A stretch of 64,000 nucleotides of DNA from contig MU394058.1 of the NCBI GenBank assembly GCA_022578605.1, positions 372,001 through 436,000 of the forward strand, given 5' to 3'. Positions 1-10,153 of the stretch are shown piece after piece. The stretch's first letter is position 1; every line of letters begins with the position of its first letter. Made by a program: the position numbers and the translations under genes. Source of the stretch: Camillea tinctor. Lineage: Eukaryota; Ascomycota; Sordariomycetes; Xylariales; Xylariaceae. The notes under the pieces are model-generated. The model was not told the origin of the DNA, searched no databases, and worked only from the letters and a program-made list of their open reading frames with translations.

Positions 1-747
1 AATTCTCTCCTTTCCATACTTATACGGCCATATCTTTTTGAACAATAGACTGCTAAGTGTGTATGTCTTATTTACTAGTGTGTATACTCGGTGATTAATT
101 AATTGACTAAAAACTAACTGGACAAGGCAACTTAACAACGTGGTGGTTAAATGTTTTCAATACGGCTTTGTTGATATAGCCAGTTTATCGTCTCTCATAG
201 CCTTATACAGACAGTTGAGGGCGGATGTGTGACAGGTCTCCCTTATCTCTAGTGTTATATTTATTTATTAAATACACAGATATATACGTCTTATTCACAA
301 TTAGAGAGAGGGGATATAAAGAATACCTAAAAGTAAAATTAATATATAAAAGAAAAAAAAATCAATGGGAACCTGAAATCAAATTACATTAAACAGTAGT
401 GAACACTGAAGGTTCCCAATATGAAGCTACGCAATTTACTTAAGGGTGAAACGTGTGAAAAATAATACCCCATAGGGAAAGCTTCTCATTATCAAATTAA
501 ATGAAAAATGATAAAACCCGTCTGGCAATGAAGGATGTTTATTTCAAGAAGCATGGTACCAAAGGTATCATCTCTCCCAGGTAGGTCTATGCTTCCGCAA
601 GAGCTTGTGATACTATCAACAGCATACCCTCGTACCCTACCTAACCCGTACCTGTATCTTATCCTGCGGCTATATCCATCTGTACCCCCCCTTCTCCAGC
701 ACAGGTAATAAGAATCTAGTGCAGCATGCACCTAATCTACCCCTGCC
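1..747. other. AT-rich spacer at window edge
   Basis: I see no supportable gene here. The stretch is AT-rich, with poly-A and TATA-like runs around 280-360. Its right end is the presumed 3' UTR/terminator region of the minus-strand MED4 gene. Short open frames on the minus strand around 492-731 have no recognisable protein features. Confidence 0.6.
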
Positions 748-1857
748 TCAATCATCATCATCGTCATCATCCCCGCCCATGAACTGGAACTGCTTCTTCT
801 CGCCCACCGGGGAGCTACTCGGGGGCGGGACTCCGCCCGGCCCAGCCGCCCCCGCCGCCGCCGTATTCAGCCCCATGCTAACGCTCGCGCGCCTCCACCC
901 CTCCGCCTCCTCCTTCTCCCGGGCCCTCTCGCGCTCGGCGCGCAAGCGCGCATGCTCCTCGCGCAGCCTGCGATCCCTGTCCTCTCTCTCGGCGCGCTCG
1001 CGGTCCTCCTGGGCGCGGCGCTCGTCCTCCTCGCGCTCGCGCCGCGCCTTCTCCTCCTCCGGGTCGTAGTTCTCCGCGTCGATGCCTTGCTCGGCGATGA
1101 ACGCCAGCGACGCGATGGCGCCCTTGCGCACCTGCTCCTCGCTCGGCCACGGCACGAACTCGAGGCCCGTGTGCGGGTTCAGGTGCGCGTTGAGCGCGTC
1201 CGGCAGCACCGCCGTCGTCGTCGTCGTCGTCGACGACGACTGCTGCGACGCGTCGAACGACGCCCCGTTGCTGGTGGCGGCGGGCGTGGCGCTCGCGGTC
1301 TGCGGTTGCGTGCCGTTGGGGGTCTCGCCCGGGGTGGTGGCCGCGGTCTCGGTGCCCCCGTTTTCGGCCTTGAGCTGCGAGTCGGCTGCCGTGGCCGGGA
1401 CGCTGTTGACGGCGCCTACTGGCGGGATGGTCGTCTTGCTTATCCTACGAGCGTAGGCCAGCAGCTCGTCGTACTTGATTTCGTGGCTCGGCCCGGCGGG
1501 GAATACGGTGGCGGGCGTGCTGATCAGCTCCTTGCGCGTGTTGGCCAGCAGGCGCAGGGTGTCTTTGATCTGGCCATCGAGGCTGGTGGTGGCAGCGCGA
1601 AGCTCTTGAATGCGGCGGTAGTTGGACTGGTGGGTTTGCACTGGATCGGTGGTCAGTGTGTATTTTTTTATTGGTTTCAATGTTAAGGTATTAATGTAAG
1701 AATTCTCACAGTCTTGCAGGCCCTTGTTGAGTTCCTCGTCTACTCTCTCTAACTCGACGACCTGGTGCGTAGAGGGGTTGTACTTAGCAATCGAGTCAAC
1801 TAAAGACTCTAATGCCCTTTCGACGCGGTCGAAGCGAGTGTCGAGTTGTTTATTCAT
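748..1857 (-). CDS. MED4: Mediator complex subunit 4
   Basis: This is a Mediator middle-module subunit, a nuclear bridge between activators and RNA polymerase II. The reading frame is open throughout, but a 69-nt in-frame intron at 1641..1709 is likely: it has a GTGAGA donor, a TTAAC branch site and an ATCCAG acceptor. Removing it joins LQD to LQTHQSNYRRIQEL, restoring the coiled-coil register expected for the family. The spliced product is 346 aa from exons 1710..1857 and 748..1640. Visible parts are an N-terminal coiled coil, then the MED4 hallmark around YDELLAYARRISKTTIPP, a low-complexity Ser/Thr/Ala linker, a second conserved patch ending in LEFVPWPSEEQVRKGAI, a highly charged Arg/Glu helix and a poly-Asp tail. 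The ATG is the only sensible start. QCR10 diverges from it across a 650-bp spacer. Family assignment is confident; intron use is inferred. Confidence 0.9.
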   Translation of the reverse strand: MNKQLDTRFDRVERALESLVDSIAKYNPSTHQVVELERVDEELNKGLQDCENSYINTLTLKPIKKYTLTTDPVQTHQSNYRRIQELRAATTSLDGQIKDTLRLLANTRKELISTPATVFPAGPSHEIKYDELLAYARRISKTTIPPVGAVNSVPATAADSQLKAENGGTETAATTPGETPNGTQPQTASATPAATSNGASFDASQQSSSTTTTTTAVLPDALNAHLNPHTGLEFVPWPSEEQVRKGAIASLAFIAEQGIDAENYDPEEEKARREREEDERRAQEDRERAEREDRDRRLREEHARLRAERERAREKEEAEGWRRASVSMGLNTAAAGAAGPGGVPPPSSSPVGEKKQFQFMGGDDDDDDD

Positions 1858-2507
1858 TTCTTCAAAAGCACCACTCTTGTGAGAATGTAATTGCTATTCT
1901 TCTATGTGTTGTTGTGGTTGATTGGAAGAATAGATGGATGGTGATGTGATGGGTTAAGAGTATAAGGTTGTTAGCCGTTCTTGGGAATATTTGGGGGGAG
2001 CTTGAACCATGGAAGCTCAAGTGGGGACCCTTCCACCTTTCTTACCCTTGTCTGAGTAACTTAGGTACCTTTTGTGTCTGTGGCTGGTTGGTACTAGGCA
2101 CCTACCTAAAGTTTGGGCATGGAATGTGACTTCATCTAGGTTTACACTATGTATTTAGGTAGGTTAGGACCTCAAGGTACGTATATATATATACCTATCC
2201 AAATTACCAGGAAACTTAAGCTGCTTAGGTACATATCTGGTAACTGAAGACCGGACTACGAGAGTTTAAATCTGCAATAGGTAAGTATTGTGGCTGTCAT
2301 CATCTCCTGTGGCTAGTGCATCCCGGCTTGCTCCGAGCTCTTCAAAAGAATGTCGCGCAGCTAATACTAATAATTAACGTCTCTCTCCACCAAAAGGACT
2401 CCCGAACAATAGAAAGCCGTCATTTAATAATTCAACTTTTTGCTACAAGCAATTCCTCCCACCTGCAATTGTGACCTCACCCTCGCTCTTCCACAACCAA
2501 AGCCAAA
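1858..2507. promoter_or_regulatory. Shared bidirectional spacer MED4/QCR10
   Basis: This 650-bp spacer lies between the divergent start codons of MED4 (-) and QCR10 (+), so it must carry both promoters. It holds several TAGGTA/TACCTA elements (about 2062-2240) and an alternating TATA run at 2181-2192. No specific factor site was identified. Confidence 0.5.
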
Positions 2508-3366
2508 ATGGTCTTCCCGGTACATATCTCTCTATTCCATTCCCCAGCGACTTTGTTTTTTATTATTATTTCAATTTCTACCTGCGCGGGAGTTTAGATC
2601 CATCCTTACTAACTCCTCCATTCTTGCTCACAGACTCCCATTCGCCGGGTTGAATACCCAACCTACAAGAGCCCCTACGGTCCGAAGTGAGTGCGCACCG
2701 AATCTTACACCCGATTACAGAGGATAAGGGAAGGGGGCAATGTTATCTATGTGGTCGGCGCGAGGGGAAAAAGCCGGAAATCTTATAGTAATGGTGGGGG
2801 GTGATGGTGGTGGTGGAGGGGGGGAACGAACGAACGACAGGGACCACAGAGCGAACATTCTCGGGGGCATGGGCCATCATCGGAGGCAGCAAACAGGACC
2901 GCTGACGACGTATCGCGAATATAGGTACCACTACCAGCCCAATGTCGCCGGATGGACCATGAAGCAATTCGCCGGACTGTAAGAAACCCCCCCCCCCCCC
3001 CCCCCTTTTTCCTATGCCCTCGGTTTTGCGACACAAGTTCTCTACGAATATGGAGAGACGACCTCGTCCGAGGCTTGAGCTCTTAGTACCGGAAGATAAG
3101 GGTTCGAGAATATACTAACGGCAGTATCAATCCGCAGCGGCATCAAGAGCGGTGCTTTCGGCGGCGTCGCCCTCTTCGCCGTCATCTTCTACGCCTCCGG
3201 CATCCCCAGAGTGCAGAAGGACATTCTCCAGAAGGTCCCTTTCATCGGCAGCTACTTCATCAATGAGATCCCTGCCTCGGACAACGTAAGACCCGGAACC
3301 AATTACCCTCGTAAAAAAATAATTTTACCCCTTTTTGCTAATATTTTGCGTACATAGCCGTTCTAA
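2508..3366 (+). CDS. QCR10: Cytochrome bc1 complex subunit 10
   Basis: This is a small accessory, single-membrane-span subunit of mitochondrial complex III (ubiquinol-cytochrome c reductase). Five exons are predicted: 2508..2519, 2634..2686, 2925..2978, 3138..3285 and 3358..3366. All phases agree and give 91 aa. Recognition rests on the family pattern KYHYQPNVAGWTMKQFAGLG, then a hydrophobic span (GGVALFAVIFYASGIPRVQ), then a C-terminus DILQKVPFIGSYF...EIPASDNPF. The first exon codes only four residues and the last only Pro-Phe-stop. Branch sites (CTAAC/CTGAC) precede the acceptors of introns 1-4. Intron 3 contains a 19-nt run of C. It converges on the DHODH gene, whose product feeds electrons into the same ubiquinone pool. 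Confidence 0.88.
2987..3005. repeat. Poly-C homopolymer in QCR10 intron 3
   Basis: This is an uninterrupted run of 19 C followed by a T run, just downstream of the donor of QCR10 intron 3. Its length is likely to vary between strains and to be uncertain in the assembly. It does not affect the coding frame. Confidence 0.9.
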
Positions 3367-3725
3367 ATCGTTTCCGACGAGGGTTTGGAGGGAGTTTCTT
3401 GGTGATAGACGGGGAGAAAAAAAAAGGGGGAGTGCTTCATAAAAATATAGCGGGCATGTATGACAAACCCTGTAAAAAAGAGACAACCAATAGAGATTTT
3501 ATTCATCGTATAAAGGCTATTTATACTCTCTCTTTCTCTGTTGTCTTTGATTAGCTGAAGACATCACGTCCTAACCCTGACATATGCCGCCCCGTTGCGT
3601 CTCATCTATTGTCTATTTTCTTTTTCTTTTTTTTTCCCTTTTAACCTCCTTTCTTAGGTGGTGATACAGAGCCCAATGCTAGGCTATTGGATAATTTTTG
3701 GTCATTCCCGTTTTCTTCCCTCCCC
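3367..3725. other. Convergent 3' spacer QCR10/DHODH
   Basis: This spacer lies between two convergent genes. It is AT-rich with T-rich tracts (about 3619-3637) and an A run at 3417-3425. It presumably carries both polyadenylation regions. No gene was seen. Confidence 0.6.
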
Positions 3726-5297
3726 CTATTCCGTTTTATTCCCGCTGAGATCCTCCTTCATCTCGCTCTTCATGCGCGTAATGGTACCGGCGCCACCGTA
3801 GACGAGGCTGGTGTACACCATAGCGATGCTGGCGCCAGCGTTCAGCACTTCCAGCGCTTGTTTCCCGTTAGTGATGCCTCCCGTGGCGAAAATGGTCTTT
3901 TGCTCCAGCGGCTTCCTTTCGCTCGGCTTGGGCTGAGGCTTCATGCCCTCTTTGGGCGGGCTAGTGATGGTTCCGTCCAGAGCCGCTATGCTGGTGTCCA
4001 CAGCTTCGTCCGCCACCACCTTCTCCTCGGCCGACTGGAGCGACCGGCCGTCCAACGTCTTCCGGTACCGCTTCACCAGATCCACGGTGCGGTCGAACAT
4101 CATCGGGCCCGAGTACCCGCCCGTCTCCGTCATGGTCAGCTGCTCCGTCGCCGTCATATTGACGCCCGGCGGAACCAGGCCCGTCCGTCGCTTCGTAGTG
4201 TTCCCTACAATGACACCGTCGACGCCGCTCGACCACACCGCCTGCACGATCCCGTCGATCTGGGTATCCTCATCCTCGTCCGGGGAGACCTTGACCATCA
4301 CCTTGGGCTTCACCTTCCGGTCCGCCTTGCGAGCCTCGTCCACGACCGCGCCCAGGATGCGCGTCAGGGGCTCGACGGCCTGCAGATCACGCAACCCGGG
4401 TGTATTCGGGCTGCTCACGTTGACGACCAGCACGTCGGCGTATCTCGCGAGGCGGCGCACGCAGTAGACGTAGTCGGCCTTGACGGCGTCGACGTTGCGC
4501 TCGTCCGTATCCTTGTTCTTGGCGATCTGCACGAGCAGCAGGCGGCCGGGGAGCAGGCTGCCGGGGGGCACGCCGGCGGCGCCGTCGAGCACGTCGTCCT
4601 CGTGCAGGCCCTGGGCCATGGCGAAGCGGCGCACGCGCTGCTGCAGGCGCATGGCCATGTTGTCGGCGCCGTGCGAGTTGAGCCCGTAGCGGTTGATCAG
4701 GCCGTCGAGGGTGGGCAGGCGGAACATGCGCGGGCGCGCGTTGCCGTCCTGCGGCAGGGGCGTGCACCCGCCGACCTCGACCACCGCCGCGCCCAGCGCG
4801 AACAGCGCGTCCGGGATCTCGGCGTGCTTGTCCAGCCCCGCGGATATGCCCAGCGGGTTCGCCAGCTGCGAGCCGAACACGGACACCGAGAGGTCCGGGC
4901 CCGCGGCCGCGGAGGCGGACAGGCGCTCGCGCGGGTGCAGATTCACACTGTACAAGGCCTTCATGGACTGGACGGCGGCGTCGTGGGCTTGCTCGGCGTC
5001 GGGGTAGATCACGCGCAGGAGGCGGGGCACGATGTACCGGTGCACGAAGGCGCGGGTGTCGGTGGTGTAGACGTACACTAAGGCGCCGGATATAGCGAGG
5101 GCGGTGGTGTAGAGGAGGGCTTTGGACGAGGCTGGAGCCTTGCCGGGAGAGGAAGTTGAAGAGGAGGAGGTAGACGAAGAAGAGGCCGCACGCCGTGAAA
5201 CTCGGGGAAGAATCCGGCTGGGCACATTTCGAGATCTCGCCAGCGGACTTGCACCAGAGAAGAGGGTGCGATGGGGGATTCTCTGTGAAAATGCCAT
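3726..5297 (-). CDS. DHODH: Dihydroorotate dehydrogenase (quinone), mitochondrial
   Basis: This is a class 2 DHODH of the mitochondrial inner membrane. It oxidises dihydroorotate to orotate (step four of pyrimidine synthesis) using FMN and ubiquinone. The single-exon frame of 523 aa starts with an Arg/Ser-rich presequence (about 1-58), then a hydrophobic span (about 60-77), then the class 2 N-terminal helices that bind quinone. FMN/substrate motifs follow: NPLGISAGLDKHAEIPDAL (about 147-165), INRYGLNSHGADNM (about 201-214), and VVNVSSPNTPGLRDLQ (about 291-306), which holds the serine base of class 2 enzymes. Near the end are GGITNGKQALEVLNAGAS and VYTSLVYGGAG. An insertion of about 60 residues around 405-460, rich in Pro, Lys and Ser, makes it longer than animal enzymes. 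It diverges from ALG10 across 498 bp. Confidence 0.97.
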   Translation of the reverse strand: MAFSQRIPHRTLFSGASPLARSRNVPSRILPRVSRRAASSSSTSSSSTSSPGKAPASSKALLYTTALAISGALVYVYTTDTRAFVHRYIVPRLLRVIYPDAEQAHDAAVQSMKALYSVNLHPRERLSASAAAGPDLSVSVFGSQLANPLGISAGLDKHAEIPDALFALGAAVVEVGGCTPLPQDGNARPRMFRLPTLDGLINRYGLNSHGADNMAMRLQQRVRRFAMAQGLHEDDVLDGAAGVPPGSLLPGRLLLVQIAKNKDTDERNVDAVKADYVYCVRRLARYADVLVVNVSSPNTPGLRDLQAVEPLTRILGAVVDEARKADRKVKPKVMVKVSPDEDEDTQIDGIVQAVWSSGVDGVIVGNTTKRRTGLVPPGVNMTATEQLTMTETGGYSGPMMFDRTVDLVKRYRKTLDGRSLQSAEEKVVADEAVDTSIAALDGTITSPPKEGMKPQPKPSERKPLEQKTIFATGGITNGKQALEVLNAGASIAMVYTSLVYGGAGTITRMKSEMKEDLSGNKTE

Positions 5298-5795
5298 TGT
5301 GACAAGGGTGTCGTGGGCTTGGTAGCCCTCAATGGCAAACGGGTGAGGCGGGAATGCGGTTTTGAGGTAACTGGGTGGTGGTGAGACGGGGAGAGCTTTG
5401 GCTTTGTTCGTTTGCGAACTTGTGGAATTTCATATTGACGTAAAAGAAGTACCTTAGAGGGGTTCGCTTATCAGACAGTTGCATCATATGCAAATATCAG
5501 GTGTCCTATCTGGACAGCTGGCAGCGGCTGCGAAGCTAAAACTAGAACCTCAAGGATAACTCTCTAACCTAGGGGTACGTGGCTGCATGGTCCCTGTACT
5601 AGTATGTACTACACTATGTAACCTAGTAGTCTTCATGTCTTAGGTCATCCAATGTCAATTCATCTCTTATACCAAAAACTTACAAAAAAAAGAAAACATT
5701 TAAATATTTCTAAAGAAATAATATTCGTGCGTAACATATGAGAAGGATGATATAATTCACAGGCAATTTATCATCTTAATCCCGGATTCGGCAAG
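5298..5795. promoter_or_regulatory. Shared divergent spacer DHODH/ALG10
   Basis: This is a 498-bp spacer between two divergent start codons, so both promoters must lie here. The half near ALG10 is AT-rich (about 5665-5760). No specific factor site was recognised. Confidence 0.45.
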
Positions 5796-7960
5796 ATGAA
5801 TTCCATTATAGCCTCTTTCGACGCAACGCTCACGCCCCAACTTCTGCGCTACGGCCTCTTATACGCCGTTGTCTGTCTATACTCGAGAGGACGATACTCA
5901 CATGCCAAGTCACTGACCCTCTTCATCCTCACGGCACTCACGCTATTAAGCCGCCAATGGCTCTGGCTCGTCACTGAACATGTGCCTGAGCCATACCTGG
6001 TAAGTCTTGCTTTCCATCCTAGTCGCGTGTAATTGCGTCTCTCCCACTAACTGTTATAATAGGATGAAGTATTCCACATTCCCCAGGCACAAGTGTACTG
6101 CGAAGGGAGGTATACAGAATGGGATGACAAGATCACTACGCCGCCCGGGCTGTGAGTTTATAAACTGTCCAGCATGCTCCAGTAGCATAGTGGTACCTAT
6201 GTGCAGTGGTTGACTTGATATACTAGCTACGCACTCACCATAGTGTTGAATCGCCTTTCTGGGTTCGTGTGCTCGGCAAAGAACCTCCGTCTGTTCAACG
6301 TGGAGGCAATATCCTACCTGGGCTTAACTGCTATAGCCTGTAGAGTTCGGTTCGAGAAGCTTAGCGCTGGGATGCGTACTGATCAGGGGTCTTCGTCGTA
6401 TGCCATCATGACAGGGTTCAACATCGCCCTGTTTCCTGTCTTGTTCTTCTTCTCGGGATTATACTACACGGATATTATATCCACGCTCGTTGTTCTCCTG
6501 GCTTACACGAACCACCTCGAGAGAGCTGGCCAAGAGACTACATCATTTATCAATGACCTCTACACATTAGGTATTGGGCTTCTCGCCCTTTGCATGAGAC
6601 AAACCAATATCTTCTGGGTAGTTGTTTACATGGGCGGGCTGGAAGTCGTCCAGGGGATCAAGGCCCTGAACTTCGAACCAGTTGCGACCCCAGAATTCAG
6701 CACCTTGTCTGAACAGATCAACTTCTATGCTTGGAGGTATTCGTTAGGGGATATTCACGACCCCCTTTTAAGTGATGTCTCCCCGATTGGTAGGTTCTCA
6801 CAAACCTCGAAGTCAAACCATTTCGCCAACTAATAAGATAGATATTATGCTTTGTGTATTGAGCATCGGCATTGCCGCTCTATGCAACCTTCCGGTGGTC
6901 TTGCGCCGAATAATCTGGCCTCACGGAGTCATTCTTGCTGCCTTTGGTGCTTTCGTAGCCTGGAATGGTGGTGTTGTTCTCGGTGGGTTACGATATATAG
7001 CTCCTATACAAGCAATAATACTAACAGAGAACAGGAGATAAATCCAACCACGTCGCGACTCTGCATTTAGCCCAGATGCTATACATATGGCCCCTATTCG
7101 CCTTCTTCTCGGCCCCGGTCTTCATCCCGAAGATCCTGAGTCTAGCCTCGCTACTCTACCAAACCTTAGCCGGGGCGCAGAAACCGACCGATAGCGTGTT
7201 ATCATCGAAGCCCCCAGTTTCATCAACCCGAAAGCAGCAGAGCCAGGCCCTAGTAGCGTTCAACCGCCTCGGTTCCAGCCACACCGTCCACGCCGTCGTC
7301 CTACTCGGCGGGGCCCTCGCCGCAGCAACGCTCATCGTACGGTTCAACACCATCATCCACCCCTTCACCCTCGCCGACAACCGGCACTACATGTTCTACG
7401 TGTTCCGGTACACCATCCTGCGCGCGCCGTGGATCCGGTACGCGCTCGCGCCGGTGTACGTGCTCTGCGCGTGGCTGTGCTGGGCCGCGCTGCAAGGGAC
7501 GTCCCCCTCCTCCACCCCAACCCAAGGACGCACGCGCTCGCCCTTCGCAGCATCACCGCTTCCGTCCAAGCAAACCCCGACAACCCCCCCTTCCTCTACC
7601 GCGCCACCCACTTCCACAGCCCTGCTCCTCCTGCTCTCCGCGGCCCTCTCGCTCGTCACGGCCCCCCTCGTGGAGCCGCGGTACTTCATCCTGCCCTGGG
7701 TGTTCTGGCGTCTTCTCGTGCCTGCCTCGCCTTTATCCCCGCCATCACCGCCACAGCCGGCAACGAATTCTGCTTCCCCCCCTACCCCTACCCCTACCCC
7801 CACCACGAGGGGAATGTTTGCCGTCCTCGCGCTCGAGACCGCCTGGTTCGCCCTCATCAACGCGCTGACCATGTGCGTCTTCCTCGCGCGGCCGTTCTAC
7901 TGGCGGGCGCCGGACGGGACGGTGCTAGATGGGGGGAGGGTGCAGCGGTTTATGTGGTGA
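5796..7960 (+). CDS. ALG10: Dol-P-Glc alpha-1,2-glucosyltransferase (ALG10/DIE2)
   Basis: This ER multi-span enzyme adds the last (third) glucose to the dolichol-linked oligosaccharide before N-glycosylation. Predicted exons are 5796..5999, 6063..6151, 6227..6789, 6842..6982 and 7035..7960, all in phase, giving 640 aa. The family signature spans the first junction: EPYL then [20 protein letters not shown], then [11 protein letters not shown]. Later family blocks are [16 protein letters not shown], the 'GDIHDP' segment, [12 protein letters not shown] joined to [20 protein letters not shown], and the C-terminal [16 protein letters not shown]. About ten or more hydrophobic spans are visible. The last exon carries a low-complexity Pro/Ser/Thr loop. 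For exon 3, the acceptor at 6225-6226 was chosen over the one at 6242-6243 because only the former keeps phase. For exon 4, the acceptor at 6840-6841 was chosen for the same reason. Confidence 0.93.
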
Positions 7961-9576
7961 AAGGGTGAACGGGATGAGAGAAGGGGGATGGAGAGGAGAG
8001 GGGGAAAATGGGTTGCTCGTACTACGTGCCTCGCCGGTGTACCTAGTTAGAGCACGCCGATAACGGTTATGCTATATAACTTAATTTACTATTGTTCCAT
8101 TACATGTGTACTTAGTAGAACGCTAGTTATCTCTATACTATATCTTTCACTTTTCTTTAACCATCCCGCCTTTACGCGCCACTACCTAACCCCCCTTTTC
8201 TGCGCCTACGGTAATTAATCAAGTAGCAACAGCAACCTAGCTCAGTAAGCAAGCAAGCAAGCTGCCCAACCACTTGGCCCTGATACATAACCTACCTAGT
8301 TACATACATAGGTTACATATTTCGCAGGCAAGTCGGTTGGTTTTTCATGTCTTAGCTTTTTTCCCATCCAATGACGGGATTTTGCTCCCAAGATAGCCAG
8401 TGTAGGAAAGTAACCTAACGCAAGTCCGACCTACGGTCTTTTACGACTGGCTCGCTTCGCCGTCGGTACCTAGGGTGGTCCTTTTTTATTTCTTTTTTCT
8501 CTTATGCACACATACGCACGTACACACACACTCACTCTCACACACAATATACGTATATGTAGAAATGCAATATTAGGATTGGTGAGATCCCAACGTTGAA
8601 TTGTTTAGTAGAGGGGAGAGAGTTGAGACAGAAGAAAGGGGGGAAGAAGGGGAGGGAAGGAAAGGAAAACAGAGTCTCCCGAAAAGCGATTCCTTTCCCC
8701 CCTTATCTCCCTTTCCTTTCTTCAGGTATTTTTATTTCTTATTTTTCTTCTTTACTTTTTCTTCTGTGAATGATAACACATTCTTAACTACTTTTGGCAA
8801 TGGTACTAGTAAATATACTATTTACCATGTAAGGTCTAGCTGGTAAGGTCTCCCAATACACCAAACCATAAGTATAATGCCATGTAAAATACCTAGCCCC
8901 GCCCGTCTATAAAAAAGCCCGAGTGTTAAAAAACAGCTGTGACCTGGAATGTTTTCCCCCCTCCCGCCTCCTCTTCTTGGCATGCTTGATCCTTGGTTTT
9001 TAGGGGGAGAAGGAAGGATAGTAATGATTTATAAGGTAATGATATGTATGTATGTGTGAGTGTATGGATGATAAGATATGTTGGATAGACACGGCAGAAA
9101 CCAGAGAGAGACCTTTTCTTTTTTCTACTCTTTTCCCTTCTTCTTTTTCTCTCCCTTTCTTTTAATGGTGAGTAATATCACGCAGAACCCTGCCAATGCC
9201 ACATCCGCTCCATGCCGTATCCTAAAAGCCTTGGTAGACATCGAAAGACAATGTTGTGTTGTTTGTTTATGCTTATTCCCTATTAATGCCCGCAAGAAAA
9301 TATCATTCCATTTCCCCAACGCCAAATCCAGAATACCGATTAAAACGCCGTCATGCCGTGCCAAGCTCTGGCATGAATGAAAAAAAAAAGAGAAATGTCT
9401 CCGGTATTCAGTGGCCGGAACGAATGCCGATGCAAACCCTCTGCCCTGTTATTTTAAGATTTATTTGTTTTTTTTTTTCTTTTCCCTGCCATGCTCCAGT
9501 TCGTCACTTCGTACAATGGGACAGCCAAGCTAGAGGCTGTCTGTGAGAAGAAAGGATTATGTTATCAGACCCTTTA
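7961..9576. other. Intergenic spacer with simple repeats
   Basis: No gene was recognised in this 1.6-kb stretch. It holds CA-rich and GA-rich tracts (about 8508-8547 and 8612-8670), pyrimidine tracts (about 8690-8765 and 9113-9162) and TACCTA/TAGGTA elements (about 8289-8310 and 8467-8475). Short open frames (for example 8601-8846) follow the low-complexity tracts and are not convincing. Confidence 0.6.
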
Positions 9577-10104
9577 TTATAGACTTAGTCGATCGAGACT
9601 TAATCGGTCCTGGCTTCGTACTCTCTTGACGACGCCGAGTTTGAAGAACTTCTCTTCGCCCGCGGCTGTCCGGCCGCCGATGTACCACTTCTCAGCGCCC
9701 AATACATCACGAAACCCCTCGCTACTACTATCGCTCCCGCGCCTCCGGCCTCCGGATCCAGGAATGGGCATGCCTTGGTGTTGGTGGCTCCGGGATGAGT
9801 GAAGCGGAATCTGGTTCATGACGCTACTACTGCTGGCACGTTGAGGAGGCGGGGAAGTCGAGGCCGAGGCCGGGTGCGAGTGGGAGTGGGAATGCGAGTG
9901 AGAATGTGAGCTGTTGGATATAGAGCGGGCGGCCGAAGGCGTAGAGGTGGAAGAGGGAGTGGAGTTGTAGGTAGTGGAGCCCGAGGTCGACTGGGAGGCG
10001 TGCTTGTTGGCCTGGGATGAGGCAGATAGAGATGCGGCTGGCGCTTGTGGGCGAAAGGCGGCGAGGAAGGATGAGAGGAAGAAGGGGCGCTGTGAGGAAG
10101 GCAT
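9577..10104 (-). CDS. Conserved Ser/His-rich small protein, unknown function
   Basis: This is a single-exon frame of 175 aa. The N-terminal two thirds are low complexity, rich in Ser/Thr/Pro/Ala, with an (HS)n tract around residues 66-77 that could bind metal or simply reflect a repeat in the DNA. The last 45 residues look constrained: FRDVLGAEKWYIGGRTAAGE, then EKFFKLGVVKRVRS, then a doubled ending DRLSLDRLSL. From memory I associate this C-terminal block with uncharacterised ascomycete proteins; I cannot name a domain. The Arg-x-x-Ser pattern in RVRSQDRLSLDRLSL would suit basophilic kinase sites (inference). No signal peptide or membrane span is evident. It is flanked by TAG and GT microsatellites in its 5' region. 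Confidence 0.7.
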   Translation of the reverse strand: MPSSQRPFFLSSFLAAFRPQAPAASLSASSQANKHASQSTSGSTTYNSTPSSTSTPSAARSISNSSHSHSHSHSHSHPASASTSPPPQRASSSSVMNQIPLHSSRSHQHQGMPIPGSGGRRRGSDSSSEGFRDVLGAEKWYIGGRTAAGEEKFFKLGVVKRVRSQDRLSLDRLSL

Positions 10105-10131
10105 GGTTTCGGGATATGGTTACGACGATGA

Positions 10132-10153
10132 TAGTAGTAGTAGTAGTAGTAGT
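10132..10153. repeat. (TAG)n microsatellite
   Basis: This is a run of about seven TAG trinucleotides upstream of the minus-strand Ser/His-rich gene, in its presumed 5' UTR/promoter. Confidence 0.85.

Noticed and set aside
952..1686. Plus-strand open frame of 244 codons and smaller overlapping frames
   Set aside because: These are shadows of MED4 in GC-rich, repeat-like coding DNA.
3687..5081. Long plus-strand open frame of 464 codons
   Set aside because: It is the antisense shadow of the DHODH gene, whose high GC keeps the opposite frames open. It shows no domain or natural protein composition.
6243..6833. ALG10 exon 3 starting at the AG at 6242-6243
   Set aside because: It breaks phase with exon 2. 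The acceptor at 6225-6226 restores [11 protein letters not shown] and the frame.
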